A DNA stretch of 64,000 nucleotides from JBMDXK01 sp048594375 (GCA_048594375.1 JBMDXK010000010.1:16099-80098), one strand, 5' to 3'; shown: positions 27,174-35,892, numbered from the stretch's first letter. The notes: a model not told the origin generated them from the letters alone. Made by a program: numbers and translations.

Positions 27174-27416
27174 TTTTATGCGCAAAACGTGATGCTCCGT
27201 AAATACAAGAAGTGTGGATGATGGTGATTTGCTAACCAAATGTAAACCTTCAATGTGCGTTTGTAGCAAAACCTCTCAGGGGAGGCTTGTGCTTTTTACA
27301 AGAAGATAGCAAAAAGAAAACATCCCCTTGTTTATACCCTAAACAACAGGTTAAGGAAAACCTTAATCTTGTAAATTTCCTTTTTCGTGTTCAAAACAAC
27401 CGCAAAGTGATGTGCC

Positions 27417-27665
27417 ATGGTTAATCCCGATGAAGTCGCCAAAGATCAACTCCAGGCTTTTGTAGAGCGTATTGAGCGTCTGGAAGAAGAAAAGAAAAAC
27501 ATCTCCGATGACATTAAAGATGTCTATGCCGAAGCAAAAGGCAACGGCTTTGATGTGAAAGTGCTGCGCAAAGTTATCCAGCTGCGCAAACAGGATGCAA
27601 GCGAGCGTCAGGAAATGGAAGCTATTCTTGACCTGTACCTGCAAGCACTGGGTATGCCCGCGTAA
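27417..27665 (+). CDS. gapR: GapR nucleoid-associated protein (DUF2312)
   Basis: 82 residues, nearly all helical: 'AKDQLQAFVERIERLEEEKKNISDDIKDVYAEAKGNGFDVKVLRKVIQLRKQ'. This is the DUF2312/GapR family; in Caulobacter GapR clamps overtwisted DNA ahead of replication and transcription and is essential or nearly so. Length and sequence pattern are canonical. Divergent from DUF1036-pyk, the usual alphaproteobacterial neighbourhood. Confidence 0.95.
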   Translation: MVNPDEVAKDQLQAFVERIERLEEEKKNISDDIKDVYAEAKGNGFDVKVLRKVIQLRKQDASERQEMEAILDLYLQALGMPA

Positions 27666-27703
27666 CGCAGGCTACCCCGAAGAATATTAAAACAATACTT
27701 TCT

Positions 27704-27736
27704 GGATCCGCAGTACCTGGAAAATAGTGCGGATCC
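27704..27736. other. Stem-loop downstream of gapR
   Basis: Perfect 9-bp inverted repeat GGATCCGCA/TGCGGATCC, no T run. Possibly an RNA-stabilising 3' hairpin. Nothing else is seen to 27936. Confidence 0.4.
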
Positions 27737-27936
27737 CGTGCGCATGTAAAACGCGCAGCATAAGTGAGACCTGCGCAATGCCCTCACTCCCAGCACATTC
27801 GATTATGCTTTAGGCGCATTTATTAAGGAACTGTATGCGCTTATGGTAATCTTCTGTATGCAGGATTTTTACGGTCTGATGCGTTAAAAGGCGGCGGACT
27901 AAAAATCCCGTTACCCTTGGAACAGGATTATCGGGC

Positions 27937-28680
27937 ATGGATACACTTATTGGTATTGTTGTGCTTGGCGCCTTTATGGCGGGTTTTGCGCAAGGGCTTT
28001 CCGGCTTTGCTTTTGGCCTTGTTTCCATGTCGGTATGGGCATGGTTTCTGGAACCGCAAATCGCCGCGCCTTTGTCGGTTAGCGGCGCTTTCTTAGGGCA
28101 ATCCTTAGGTCTTTTCACCGTTAAGCGCAGCTTTAATCCCAAAGTTCTGCTGCCGTTTTTGCTTGGAGGTGTTGCGGGTATTCCGCTGGGTCTGTGGCTC
28201 ATTCCGCATATCAATGCCGATGTGTTCAAGCTGATGCTGGGTACGCTTTTGGTGCTGTTTTGCCCCGTGATGCTGTTTTCGTCCCGGCTCAGCCACTTCC
28301 GCTATGCCAATCCGTGGGCGGATGGCGCGTTCGGCATTGTGGGCGGCGTGCTTTCGGGAATTGGCGGCTTTGCGGGTGCGGTGCCGTCTTTATGGTGTAC
28401 AGTGTGCGGCATGGACAAAGTAACCCAGAGAGGCGTTATCCAGAATTTTAGCCTTGGCATTTTAGGGATTACATTTTTTGGTCATGTGTGGGGCGGGCAT
28501 ATTACATCCGAAGTTTTGTCGTTGCTGGTGTGGGTGATTCCGGCGGTTATTATTGCCGTTGTGCTTGGCTCGCGCATTTACATCGGTATTTCGGAAGCTG
28601 CCTTTAAAAAAGTCATTCTTACATTGCTGACCTTTTCAGGCATTACCATGCTGATTTCAGCGTTATCCGCACTAATGTGA
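27937..28680 (+). CDS. TSUP family (TauE/SafE) membrane transporter
   Basis: 247 residues with about seven to eight hydrophobic segments in two similar halves. The repeat landmarks are 'FMAGFAQGLSGFAFGLVSM' near the start and 'GIVGGVLSGIGGFAGAVPSLW' in the middle, as in TauE/SafE proteins, which export or import sulfonates, sulfite or organic acids. Substrate cannot be told from sequence. Upstream spacing (270 bp) and downstream galE (96 bp) suggest its own promoter. Confidence 0.85.
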   Translation: MDTLIGIVVLGAFMAGFAQGLSGFAFGLVSMSVWAWFLEPQIAAPLSVSGAFLGQSLGLFTVKRSFNPKVLLPFLLGGVAGIPLGLWLIPHINADVFKLMLGTLLVLFCPVMLFSSRLSHFRYANPWADGAFGIVGGVLSGIGGFAGAVPSLWCTVCGMDKVTQRGVIQNFSLGILGITFFGHVWGGHITSEVLSLLVWVIPAVIIAVVLGSRIYIGISEAAFKKVILTLLTFSGITMLISALSALM

Positions 28681-28776
28681 GAACGAATCAGCGCATATAC
28701 TGCGCTGTATCTTGTAAAACCATGCAAATCACCCGATAGTCCGGCTGTAAAAGGCGAGCAATAAGGATAAACGGCA

Positions 28777-29760
28777 ATGGCTGTGCTGGTGACAGGTGGA
28801 GCGGGTTATATTGGCAGCCATATGGTGCTGGAACTGTTGGGGCAGGGCGAAGATGTGGTGGTGCTGGATGACCTTTCCACCGGATTTGAATGGGCTGTTC
28901 CTGCCAATGTGCCATTTGTAAAAGGCGATGTGGCCGATCCTGCGCTGGTTTCAAAAGTGATTGCCGAGCATCGGGTGGAAAGCATCATCCACTTTGCGGC
29001 GCGTATTGTGGTGCCGGACTCAGTGGCCGATCCTCTGGGATATTATTACGCCAATACCGTGAAAACCCGCGCCCTCCTGGAAAGTGCGGTAAAGGGCGGT
29101 ATCAAGCATTTTGTGTTTTCCTCAACCGCAGCGGTCTATGGCAATCCGGCGGAAAATCCGGTATCCGAAGACGCCGTACTCAACCCAATGTCGCCCTACG
29201 GCACCTCCAAACTGATGTCGGAATGGATGCTGCGCGATACGGCGGCAGCGTTTCCATTGTCCTATGTGGTGCTGCGCTATTTCAATGTGGCGGGAGCCGA
29301 TCCGCAAGAACGCTCTGGACAATCCACCCCCGATGCCACCCATCTGATTAAAGTGGCCGTGCAAGCGGCACTTGGGCAGCGCGAACATATGAACGTGTTT
29401 GGCACCGATTACCCCACACCGGACGGCACCTGCATCCGCGATTATATTCATGTGGCGGATCTGGCAGCAGCGCACACGGCGGCCTTAAAACATTTGCGCA
29501 AGGGGGGCGAAAGCCTCACGGTCAACTGCGGCTACGGACACGGCTCTTCCGTACTGGAAGTGGTGGAGACGGTGAAAAAAGTATCCGGCGTTGATTTTAA
29601 AGTTGTTATGTCTGAGCGTCGCGCAGGTGATCCAGCGGTGATTGTTGCAAAAAGCGATAAAATTCGCGGTTTACTCGGCTGGGCGCCACAACACAATAAC
29701 CTTGAACAAATTGTACAGCAGGCTTTAACGTGGGAGAAAAAACTCCTCACCAAGAAATAG
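28777..29760 (+). CDS. galE: UDP-glucose 4-epimerase
   Basis: 327 residues, standard GalE size. NAD-binding 'TGGAGYIGSHMVLEL' (6-20), 'HFAARIVVPDSV', catalytic 'SSTAAVYG' and Y-x3-K 'YGTSKLMSE', 'LRYFNVAGADP', 'GTCIRDYIHVADLA'. It interconverts UDP-glucose and UDP-galactose for surface polysaccharide, using the product of galU. AAGGAT precedes the ATG. A 12-bp hairpin lies downstream. Confidence 0.95.
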   Translation: MAVLVTGGAGYIGSHMVLELLGQGEDVVVLDDLSTGFEWAVPANVPFVKGDVADPALVSKVIAEHRVESIIHFAARIVVPDSVADPLGYYYANTVKTRALLESAVKGGIKHFVFSSTAAVYGNPAENPVSEDAVLNPMSPYGTSKLMSEWMLRDTAAAFPLSYVVLRYFNVAGADPQERSGQSTPDATHLIKVAVQAALGQREHMNVFGTDYPTPDGTCIRDYIHVADLAAAHTAALKHLRKGGESLTVNCGYGHGSSVLEVVETVKKVSGVDFKVVMSERRAGDPAVIVAKSDKIRGLLGWAPQHNNLEQIVQQALTWEKKLLTKK

Positions 29761-29885
29761 CAATTCCAGCAAAAGTGTATGCGGTTTTTTACTGCTCCAC
29801 GCCTTCCTACGGGGAGCTTCTCAGGCCGTTGGCTGCGCCCGACCAAACAGCCAGCAAAGCTAAAAATGGCTAATGCCACCAATTT

Positions 29886-29920
29886 AGAGTGGTTTCATAA
29901 TTTTTAATTGAAACCACTCT
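29886..29920. repeat. Stem-loop AGAGTGGTTTCA (copy a)
   Basis: Perfect 12-bp arms AGAGTGGTTTCA/TGAAACCACTCT around TAATTTTTAAT, in the gap between galE and the convergent orphan gene. Resembles the stem-loop at 40632. It may terminate transcription, though it has no proper T run. Confidence 0.55.
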
Positions 29921-29941
29921 AAAAACACCAATAGTTTTTTA

Positions 29942-30442
29942 TTACAGTTTTTTAGTCCATGGATTAGGAATTGTGGGTGGGTTCTCTTCGATCGCATGAT
30001 GTGCTTGGGCAAAACCTATAGAGAGACCTCCCAGCAATGCTGCTCCACCAAGAACGGCAAGGGCTGTTTTTCCAGGGTTATTTTTCACCCAGTTCATCAA
30101 CCCTCCGCCAGATGACCGCTCTCTTGGGGCATAACCATCATCACTGTACACATAATCTTGAAATTGATTATTTTGATCTCTCTGATTATCGTTGTAATCT
30201 TGATGTTCTAATCTGTGAATTGAAGATGGATTTGAACGATTATTATTGAGGCCAGCATTAAGATCAGGTTGCTGATTTGGCCGATTGAAATTTGCATATG
30301 CACCCGCTTCTGGTGCCGGAGCTGGAGGCCTTTGAAGTAAAGCTGCATCAAAGCTATGCCTAACTGTCCCTAGGTTATTGTTAGGGCGTATATCAACTGT
30401 ATGATAATTTACACCCGCTAATCTTGCAGCACCGCCAGCCAT
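29942..30442 (-). CDS. Orphan protein with C-terminal glycine-rich membrane segment
   Basis: 166 residues, not recognised. Residues 40-110 are rich in Asn, Gln, Pro, Asp and Tyr and look disordered; residues 112-147 hold 'GGGLMNWVKNNPGKTALAVLGGAALLGGLSIGFAQA', a glycine-zipper-like membrane helix. AGGAGAAATACT-ATG is a strong ribosome-binding site, so it is probably expressed. The base composition is AT-richer than the neighbours, suggesting a young or transferred gene. Topology could be tail-anchored; function unknown. Confidence 0.6.
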   Translation of the reverse strand: MAGGAARLAGVNYHTVDIRPNNNLGTVRHSFDAALLQRPPAPAPEAGAYANFNRPNQQPDLNAGLNNNRSNPSSIHRLEHQDYNDNQRDQNNQFQDYVYSDDGYAPRERSSGGGLMNWVKNNPGKTALAVLGGAALLGGLSIGFAQAHHAIEENPPTIPNPWTKKL

Positions 30443-30618
30443 AGTATTTCTCCTAGCTCAAATTATTTAGGGGGTTAAATACACTGCAAATAAATATTTA
30501 TCAATAATATTTACTATTAATTTATCAAATTTTCTCCAATAATTGCTATTATTGTTGGCTTAGTCTATGATTTTATTTGCAAAAATATTTTTTATTTTTG
30601 GTAATTAGGTGCCATGGC

Positions 30619-30744
30619 TCAACTGCTTAAGAGGCTAACCGGATAGCTTATCCACGTTGCATCTGCCGCTGAAGACAATGCAATAAAAGAAGCAGAAAAA
30701 CCTGTTACAAAAGCAACAAGTAAAATAATCGCCCGTAAAATCAT
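30619..30744 (-). CDS. Small secreted or membrane peptide (41 aa)
   Basis: Minus-strand frame with GAGGGG 7 nt upstream of ATG. The product begins MILRAIILLVAFVTG and reads like a signal peptide or single membrane span ending near 'SSAADA', followed by about 14 residues. No family recognised. It is surrounded by AT-rich, gene-free sequence and was found only by reading for a Shine-Dalgarno; the coding status is uncertain. Confidence 0.4.
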   Translation of the reverse strand: MILRAIILLVAFVTGFSASFIALSSAADATWISYPVSLLSS

Positions 30745-30888
30745 ATTCTTGCCCCTCTTTGGCTGTTCTTAAAACATAATTTATCTGTGCTTTATGAATA
30801 AATATTGAAGTATAAACTAATAAAACATTAATCATGCAAGAAAAGCGCTTCATCGCAGGATATATGATTTCTGTGGGAGATAAAAAAC

Positions 30889-30918
30889 AAACCACGGAAG
30901 ATTGCCCCTCCGTGGTTT
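30889..30918 (-). terminator. Minus-strand terminator
   Basis: Perfect 10-bp stem AAACCACGGA/TCCGTGGTTT, followed in the minus sense by TTTTTT. It lies 226 bp past the stop of the DUF1007-NicO gene. Confidence 0.8.
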
Positions 30919-31066
30919 GCTCTATACGGTCTCAGGGTCATGAGACATGTGTTTTGAAGCGTTGCGCTTCAGGAAGCTGGGCTGTTCCCCTCTTGCGGCG
31001 GGCATACCATTGATGGCAATCTTTCCTACCGCTGGCCTCGCTTGGAGCGAAGTCTCTTTGTAAAAC
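30889..31066 (-). ncRNA. Structured 3'-UTR or independent ncRNA candidate
   Basis: About 180 nt without a reading frame but with consecutive short hairpins in the minus sense: TCGCT/AGCGA, GAAGCG/CGCTTC and GTCTCA/TGAGAC, ending in the terminator above. TTGACG (31091-31096) lies upstream but the matching -10 (CAATGT) is poor. Either a structured 3' end of the metal-transporter mRNA or a separate RNA; no family recognised. Confidence 0.3.
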
Positions 31067-31143
31067 CACATTGGCACGGCTGCGCACATGCGTCAAACAG
31101 AAACGTTAAAAACGCTTTATTGTCTGCTACAGTGCTCCTTAAT

Positions 31144-32904
31144 TTAGCAATTTACAGGCAGTCCATTTTGCATTGAACTCAAGAAGAACAAGGCACCAAA
31201 GAGGAAAATCACCCCACCTGCCACCAATTCAAGCAGGTGAATATAAAGTTTCCCATTTTGAGACACCTGGCTCAGCCGTGATGCAAAATTCTTGGCATAA
31301 ACGGCCAGCGCTGCAATCAGCGATACAGTGATTGCCGTTCCCAGCCCCATGGCAAAGGTTGCAGCAATCCCTGCTCCATAAAGACCTTGGGAAAACGCAA
31401 GCACCAGAATGAGAATGGCGCCGGTACACGGGCGGATACCCACAGCCAACACGGCAGAAACTGCTTTACCGAGAGAAAAATCTTTCCCTTCCAACGCTTT
31501 GGGGTCGGGCGCATGGCTATGACCACAGCCGCAATCTGCATCGTGTTCATGATGATGCGCATGATTGTGATGGTGATGGTCATGCGTTTGCGGCGCATAG
31601 ATTTTTCCCATTTGCCGTACGGTGCGCACAAGCAGCCACGCACCCAGCAGGGCAATCACCGCATAGCTCAGAATTTCCATCCAGAAGGCGGCTTGCCCCA
31701 TGGTGCGGCTGGAAGCGCCGAGAATCAGCCTCACGCTACCCACCAATGCAACCGCCACCGCCGATTGCAGGAAGGCTGAAATAAAGGCCAGCGCAATGCC
31801 GCGCCGCAAACTTTCGCCCGTGGCAAACAAATAGCTTGAAATCACCGCTTTGCCGTGGCCGGGGCCTGCTGCGTGGAATGCCCCATACAAAAAGCCCATA
31901 CCAATCAGCAAAAACCATGAAAAAGCTTCTCTATCTTTTCCCACCGTACCGGAGGCCGCCTGATAAAACCGCGCCTGCTGCTGGGCTATCCAGCCCAATA
32001 TGCCGGTTTGGCTGGTAATGACACCATCGGGGCGAATGATTCCGAAGGCGCCCATCTGGCATGTACGCTGGACTGGCTGTGCTGCGCCCGTATCGGCAGG
32101 TGCGCTTTGGGTAAGGCGTTGATTGTTTTTTTCAGGCTGCGGTTCTTCTATCGGCGCGGGTACGGCATTCTCCGCAGGTTCTGCAAAAGAGGGTGCGGTC
32201 TGTGCCACGCGATCCTTTTTGGCTTGCGCCAGCGCTTCCGGTGAACAGCCCACGGCAACAACATTGGAAAATTGCGCACCAACCTGTTCCTCGCCGGTGA
32301 GATTATCAAAAAATTCTTCGCTTAAGGCTTGTGCCTGTTCTTGCCCTGTGGTGTTTGCTGGAGGGGCATCAATTTTGGCGATGCAAGCCTGCGGTGCATC
32401 TTTGAGCGTGACGGCATCTGTGCCTTTCCACGCAAACGCCACAAAATAGGTGGGATCATAAACCTCTAGTGTAAGCGGTGGGGTTGCTGCATCAAAAGTA
32501 CGGGCAATATCCAGCGTGAAATGCAAGGTAAGCGCCTTGCCATCATAGTCCAGCCAATAATCACGTGGCTGCGCCACACTGAAATCTTTACCGCCTGACT
32601 GGATGAAGGTGAAAAAACCAAATTCAGCCAGCGATGTCACATTGGTTGTGGCCAGATCCGCCAGCTCTTCGCGGGAGAACATACCGTCTTTATTGGTATC
32701 CAGACCATCGGTGGCGAAAGCGCTGAACGCTTCATCGAATGTCCAGGCGTGCTGAATAGCAACAGGCTTGTTTTCACTGTTATAAACCAGTGTGCTGCGT
32801 GCCTCCACCCACACATGCGGATGGGCAGCGGCAGGCACAATGGCACAGGCAAAGCTGACAAAAGCAACATAGAGCGGGAGGAGAAAAGATGTGTACCTGC
32901 GCAT
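31144..32904 (-). CDS. DUF1007-NicO fusion, divalent-metal (Ni/Co/Zn) transport protein
   Basis: 586 residues. Signal peptide (1-27), then a DUF1007 domain starting 'AHPHVWVEARSTLVYN' and containing an EF-hand-like loop 'DTNKDGMFSREE' (69-80). A Pro/Glu-rich linker (about 230-290) leads to a NicO/RcnA-type membrane domain with 'GFLYGAFHAAGPGHGKAV' and six or so membrane spans, interrupted by a His/Asp/Cys-rich loop 'THDHHHHNHAHHHEHDADC'. The start at 32904 has GAGGA about 12 nt upstream; upstream Mets at 32925-32943 are possible. DUF1007 and NicO genes are often Zn or Co related; the direction of transport is not determinable. Confidence 0.85.
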   Translation of the reverse strand: MRRYTSFLLPLYVAFVSFACAIVPAAAHPHVWVEARSTLVYNSENKPVAIQHAWTFDEAFSAFATDGLDTNKDGMFSREELADLATTNVTSLAEFGFFTFIQSGGKDFSVAQPRDYWLDYDGKALTLHFTLDIARTFDAATPPLTLEVYDPTYFVAFAWKGTDAVTLKDAPQACIAKIDAPPANTTGQEQAQALSEEFFDNLTGEEQVGAQFSNVVAVGCSPEALAQAKKDRVAQTAPSFAEPAENAVPAPIEEPQPEKNNQRLTQSAPADTGAAQPVQRTCQMGAFGIIRPDGVITSQTGILGWIAQQQARFYQAASGTVGKDREAFSWFLLIGMGFLYGAFHAAGPGHGKAVISSYLFATGESLRRGIALAFISAFLQSAVAVALVGSVRLILGASSRTMGQAAFWMEILSYAVIALLGAWLLVRTVRQMGKIYAPQTHDHHHHNHAHHHEHDADCGCGHSHAPDPKALEGKDFSLGKAVSAVLAVGIRPCTGAILILVLAFSQGLYGAGIAATFAMGLGTAITVSLIAALAVYAKNFASRLSQVSQNGKLYIHLLELVAGGVIFLFGALFFLSSMQNGLPVNC

Positions 32905-32944
32905 GGGTGGCTTTAATCCTCGCATGAAGAGCATGGTTAGCAAT

Positions 32945-32959
32945 GTGATAATGTATCAT
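32945..32959. promoter_or_regulatory. Inverted repeat upstream of the metal transporter, possible operator
   Basis: GTGATA-ATG-TATCAT, near-perfect palindrome 40 bp before the start codon. The spacing fits a metal-responsive repressor site (Zur/Nur-like), but identity is unproven. Confidence 0.3.
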
Positions 32960-33140
32960 TTTTTAAGGCAGCAATGTGTTGCGGCGCAATAATGTTACAT
33001 TTATAAACAAGCACATCATGCATGGAAGCATATTTTATTCAAACGCCATACTTTTAAGCAGAAAAATATTTTGCATAATACCAAAAACGCACTTGCAATC
33101 GTGTCCTGCCTATCATAAATAACAATTGCCCAATAATCGC

Positions 33141-33470
33141 ACGTGCCTGTGGTGGCGTGCCGGTCAGTCGGAAACCCCGGCTGGGCAGACCGGTGACCGG
33201 AGAAAAACCGGGTCTAAGCTGACGCTCTGTCGGCGGACGCGACTTAAAGCAACGACGTAGAGGGCTTTTTTGGTCTCATTCGGCTCGTCCAACAGCCGAA
33301 GTCACTAAAGAGGCAACTACATCTTGCCGGACGTGCGGACAGGGTAATCCCCTCAATCCAAGCGATGGCTCTACACATTCCTGCGTTGCACAGCGCAGGG
33401 TGGGTTTGGTCAACGGCTTTAATTCATGCCGGTTTTTTTGAACCGGCGTGGGGTATGATCGTTATCATTA
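33141..33470 (+). ncRNA. Structured leader of the ornithine decarboxylase gene (speF-like)
   Basis: GC-rich, gene-free block immediately before an alphaproteobacterial ornithine decarboxylase, the position of the Rfam speF motif. Multiple stems: CCGGTCA/TGACCGG (33160-33200), CGGCT/AGCCG (33281-33298), GGCAA/TTGCC, CTGCG/CGCAG, and a late hairpin GCCGGTT/AACCGGC (33428-33447) just before the coding region. Family membership is inferred from position and structure density, not from a covariance search. Confidence 0.6.
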
Positions 33471-33496
33471 AGAGCGTGTCCATAGCGCTGTTGTGA
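33365..33496 (+). CDS. Possible leader peptide ORF in the decarboxylase 5' region
   Basis: 43-codon frame starting MALHIPALHSAGWVWS and ending 53 bp before the decarboxylase start. No Shine-Dalgarno for the first ATG; an internal in-frame ATG at 33455 (13 residues, MIVIIKSVSIALL) has GGGG just upstream. It spans the final hairpin of the leader, so translation could couple to its folding. Speculative. Confidence 0.25.
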   Translation: MALHIPALHSAGWVWSTALIHAGFFEPAWGMIVIIKSVSIALL

Positions 33497-33549
33497 CAAA
33501 CGCATATCCCAGAGTTCTGGCTTTGGTTTTTGTTTTAGGGATTACGTCT

Positions 33550-34680
33550 ATGACTGATCGCATCCGCGAATTTCTCCGCACCCGCCGTCCTGATGGCCCA
33601 TGCCTCGTGATCGACAACGATGTTGTGCGCGAGAACTATAATCTTTTTGCAAAAGCATTGCCGGATAGCCGCGTGTTCTATGCGGTGAAAGCCAATCCGC
33701 AACCGGAAGTGCTGCATTTGCTGGCCAGCCTTGGTTCCTGTTTTGATTGCGCCTCTGTGAACGAGATCAAACTTGTGTTGGCTGCCGGTGCAACCGCTGA
33801 CCGTATTTCTTTTGGCAATACCATCAAAAAAGAACGCGACATTGCCCATGCTTTTGAGCTGGGCGTGAGCATGTTTGCGGTTGATTGTGTGGCCGAAGTT
33901 GAAAAAATTGCGCGCGCTGCGCCTGGTTCCCGGGTGTTCTGCCGGATGCTGTGCGATGGTGACGGTGCTGAATGGCCGCTTTCGCGCAAATTCGGTTGCG
34001 TGCCGGAAATGGTGGCCGATGTGCTGGAACATGCGCACCGTCTTGGCCTTGAAGCTTATGGCGTATCGTTCCATGTGGGGTCACAGCAGCGTGATCCGAA
34101 CATGTGGGATCGCGCGCTGGCAACCACGTCTGCCATTTTTCGTGAATGTGCAGAGCGCGGCATCAACTTGTCCATGGTGAACCTCGGTGGTGGCTTCCCA
34201 ACCAAATATCTGCGCCCGATCCCCGGTGTGCAGACCTATGGTATGGCGATTTTTGAAGCGCTGAAGCGTCACTTTGGTAACCGTCTGCCGGAAACCATTA
34301 TCGAGCCTGGCCGTGGGATGGTGGGCAATGCGGGTATTATTCAGGCTGAAGTTGTGCTGATTTCCAAAAAATCGGACGATGATACTGTGCGCTGGGTGTA
34401 TCTGGATATTGGTAAATTCGGTGGTTTGGCGGAAACCATGGATGAAGCCATCCGCTACCCGATTAAAACCACACGCGACCACGATGCCAAAGAACCTTGC
34501 GTGCTTGCAGGGCCAACCTGCGACTCGGCGGACGTGATGTATGAAAAAGAGCCATACATGCTGCCATTCTCGCTGGAGATTGGTGACAAGGTTCTGATTG
34601 AAGCCACCGGCGCTTATACCACAACCTATTCTGCGGTGGCGTTCAACGGCTTCCCGCCGCTGGAAACCATTGTGATCTGA
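33550..34680 (+). CDS. Ornithine/lysine decarboxylase, PLP fold type III
   Basis: 376 residues, the eukaryotic-like alanine-racemase-fold class. PLP Lys47 in 'FYAVKANPQP', 'SVNEIKLVLAAGA', 'SFGNTIKK', 'VSFHVGSQQRDP', 'NLGGGFPTKY', 'IIEPGRGMVGNAG' and catalytic Cys324 in 'GPTCDSADVMYE'. It makes putrescine from ornithine and perhaps cadaverine from lysine. The start at 33550 has AGGGA 9 nt upstream; the frame is open to 33493. It probably is the gene regulated by the structured leader upstream, and is followed by a strong terminator. Confidence 0.93.
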   Translation: MTDRIREFLRTRRPDGPCLVIDNDVVRENYNLFAKALPDSRVFYAVKANPQPEVLHLLASLGSCFDCASVNEIKLVLAAGATADRISFGNTIKKERDIAHAFELGVSMFAVDCVAEVEKIARAAPGSRVFCRMLCDGDGAEWPLSRKFGCVPEMVADVLEHAHRLGLEAYGVSFHVGSQQRDPNMWDRALATTSAIFRECAERGINLSMVNLGGGFPTKYLRPIPGVQTYGMAIFEALKRHFGNRLPETIIEPGRGMVGNAGIIQAEVVLISKKSDDDTVRWVYLDIGKFGGLAETMDEAIRYPIKTTRDHDAKEPCVLAGPTCDSADVMYEKEPYMLPFSLEIGDKVLIEATGAYTTTYSAVAFNGFPPLETIVI

Positions 34681-34687
34681 TTTTTGT

Positions 34688-34719
34688 TGTGAGCAAAAAG
34701 AGGAGTCTCTTTGCTCACA
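34688..34719 (+). other. Stem-loop after the decarboxylase gene
   Basis: Perfect 10-bp arms TGTGAGCAAA/TTTGCTCACA, no T run; likely mRNA 3'-end stabiliser ahead of the terminator at 34754. Confidence 0.45.
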
Positions 34720-34753
34720 CAATTAAAATCTGTACTACTGTCACGGTATTTGT

Positions 34754-34789
34754 AAACGGCAGCGCTGCTTTCAATGCGCTGCCGTTTTT
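34754..34789 (+). terminator. Terminator after the decarboxylase gene
   Basis: Perfect 12-bp stem AAACGGCAGCGC/GCGCTGCCGTTT followed by TT. Confidence 0.85.
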
Positions 34790-34803
34790 CTTGATTCATA
34801 AAG

Positions 34804-35841
34804 ATGATGATTATGGATGAAACTTCTTCTGTGCTTCAGCCTTCTGTGCTTGAGCCTTCTGCGAATATTTCACTTGCTGGGCCATGGTCGCGTTATTTTG
34901 CGCGCCAACTTGACTTGGCGTTGCTGCTTATCGTTGCGTCATGTGTGATTATTTTATTTCTTGTCTATTTTCAGCCTGATTGGTTTTTAAAAATAAATGC
35001 TATTAACAGCAATCTCCTGTGTTTGTTGTTTCTTCCTTTTGCTGTTTTTCTGAACGCTTGCATCATCAGCATTTTTGGAAATTCGCTTGGGAAAGCGCTG
35101 TTTGGTATCAAAGCGCTGCCTATTCAAGCAGGGAAATCATTCTCCTTCCTTGAGAATGTTCGGCGCGAATTTTCCGTATGGGCAAACGGTATCTTATTGG
35201 GCATTCCCGTTATTAACTTTTTTACAATGATCCCCGCTTTTTGGCGGGTAAATAAAGGGAAACCCACTTCTTATGATCGTGATAAAGCTCAGGTGGTGGC
35301 TTATTCATCCAGTTTGTTAAGACGTGTGGTTGGAATAATAATTTCAATTGCGGTGTTGCTTATTGTTCTGATTGTAAACGGAATTATTGGCCAAGAACAG
35401 CGCAAGGCTTTCCACTCTTGGCAATGGACAAATCCGGAAACGGCGCAGACCATTACCATTCCAGCAGGCTGGACGCATCAGCAGGATACGGGCGCGGAAG
35501 GTGAAACCCGTTATGGCTTTATCAGCATGAAAACGGGTCTCGCCGTTGTAATGTCGCGGATTGCAATCCCGGAGCTTAGTTTGCAGGAATATACAAATAC
35601 TCTCACGGAAAGCATGTCCGGTGAGGTTACACTAAACGGCTGGCAACCTGCGGATATCGCCAATGTGCAGGTGGCATCCGGTGTGTCTGGCGAAGACAAA
35701 TATCCGATCACCATTTACATGGCACAAAAAGACTCTGATTTCTGGGGGGTGATTGTGCTGGATTCCTTACATTCCGGCGATCAGGAAGTTGCAGAAACGG
35801 ATATTGTGCGCACATTGTTTTCAAGTGTAGGCATCAATTAG
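34804..35841 (+). CDS. RDD-family membrane protein
   Basis: 345 residues. The RDD domain opens with 'GPWSRYFARQLDLALLLIV' (27-45), followed by hydrophobic segments at about 40-60, 73-95 and 130-150 and a further span near 177-200. The remaining C-terminal domain (about 205-345) is soluble and probably periplasmic ('WTNPETAQTITIPAGWTHQ...'). Function of RDD proteins is mostly unknown; some are Na/H antiporters. ATGs at 34804, 34807 and 34813 are all possible starts. Monocistronic between two terminators. Confidence 0.75.
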   Translation: MMIMDETSSVLQPSVLEPSANISLAGPWSRYFARQLDLALLLIVASCVIILFLVYFQPDWFLKINAINSNLLCLLFLPFAVFLNACIISIFGNSLGKALFGIKALPIQAGKSFSFLENVRREFSVWANGILLGIPVINFFTMIPAFWRVNKGKPTSYDRDKAQVVAYSSSLLRRVVGIIISIAVLLIVLIVNGIIGQEQRKAFHSWQWTNPETAQTITIPAGWTHQQDTGAEGETRYGFISMKTGLAVVMSRIAIPELSLQEYTNTLTESMSGEVTLNGWQPADIANVQVASGVSGEDKYPITIYMAQKDSDFWGVIVLDSLHSGDQEVAETDIVRTLFSSVGIN

Positions 35842-35866
35842 TCATTTGCTTGTTAGACTGCTCTGT

Positions 35867-35892
35867 AATAAGGGCGGATATACCGCCTTTAT
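35867..35892. terminator. Bidirectional terminator between convergent genes
   Basis: ATAAGGGCGG/CCGCCTTTAT stem (one G-U pair) between the RDD and GST genes. Confidence 0.65.

Noticed and set aside
33141..33470. Possible cobalamin riboswitch or tmRNA in the region between the metal transporter and decarboxylase
   Set aside because: No B12-box order, no tag-coding frame or tRNA-like ends; orientation and position fit the decarboxylase leader better.
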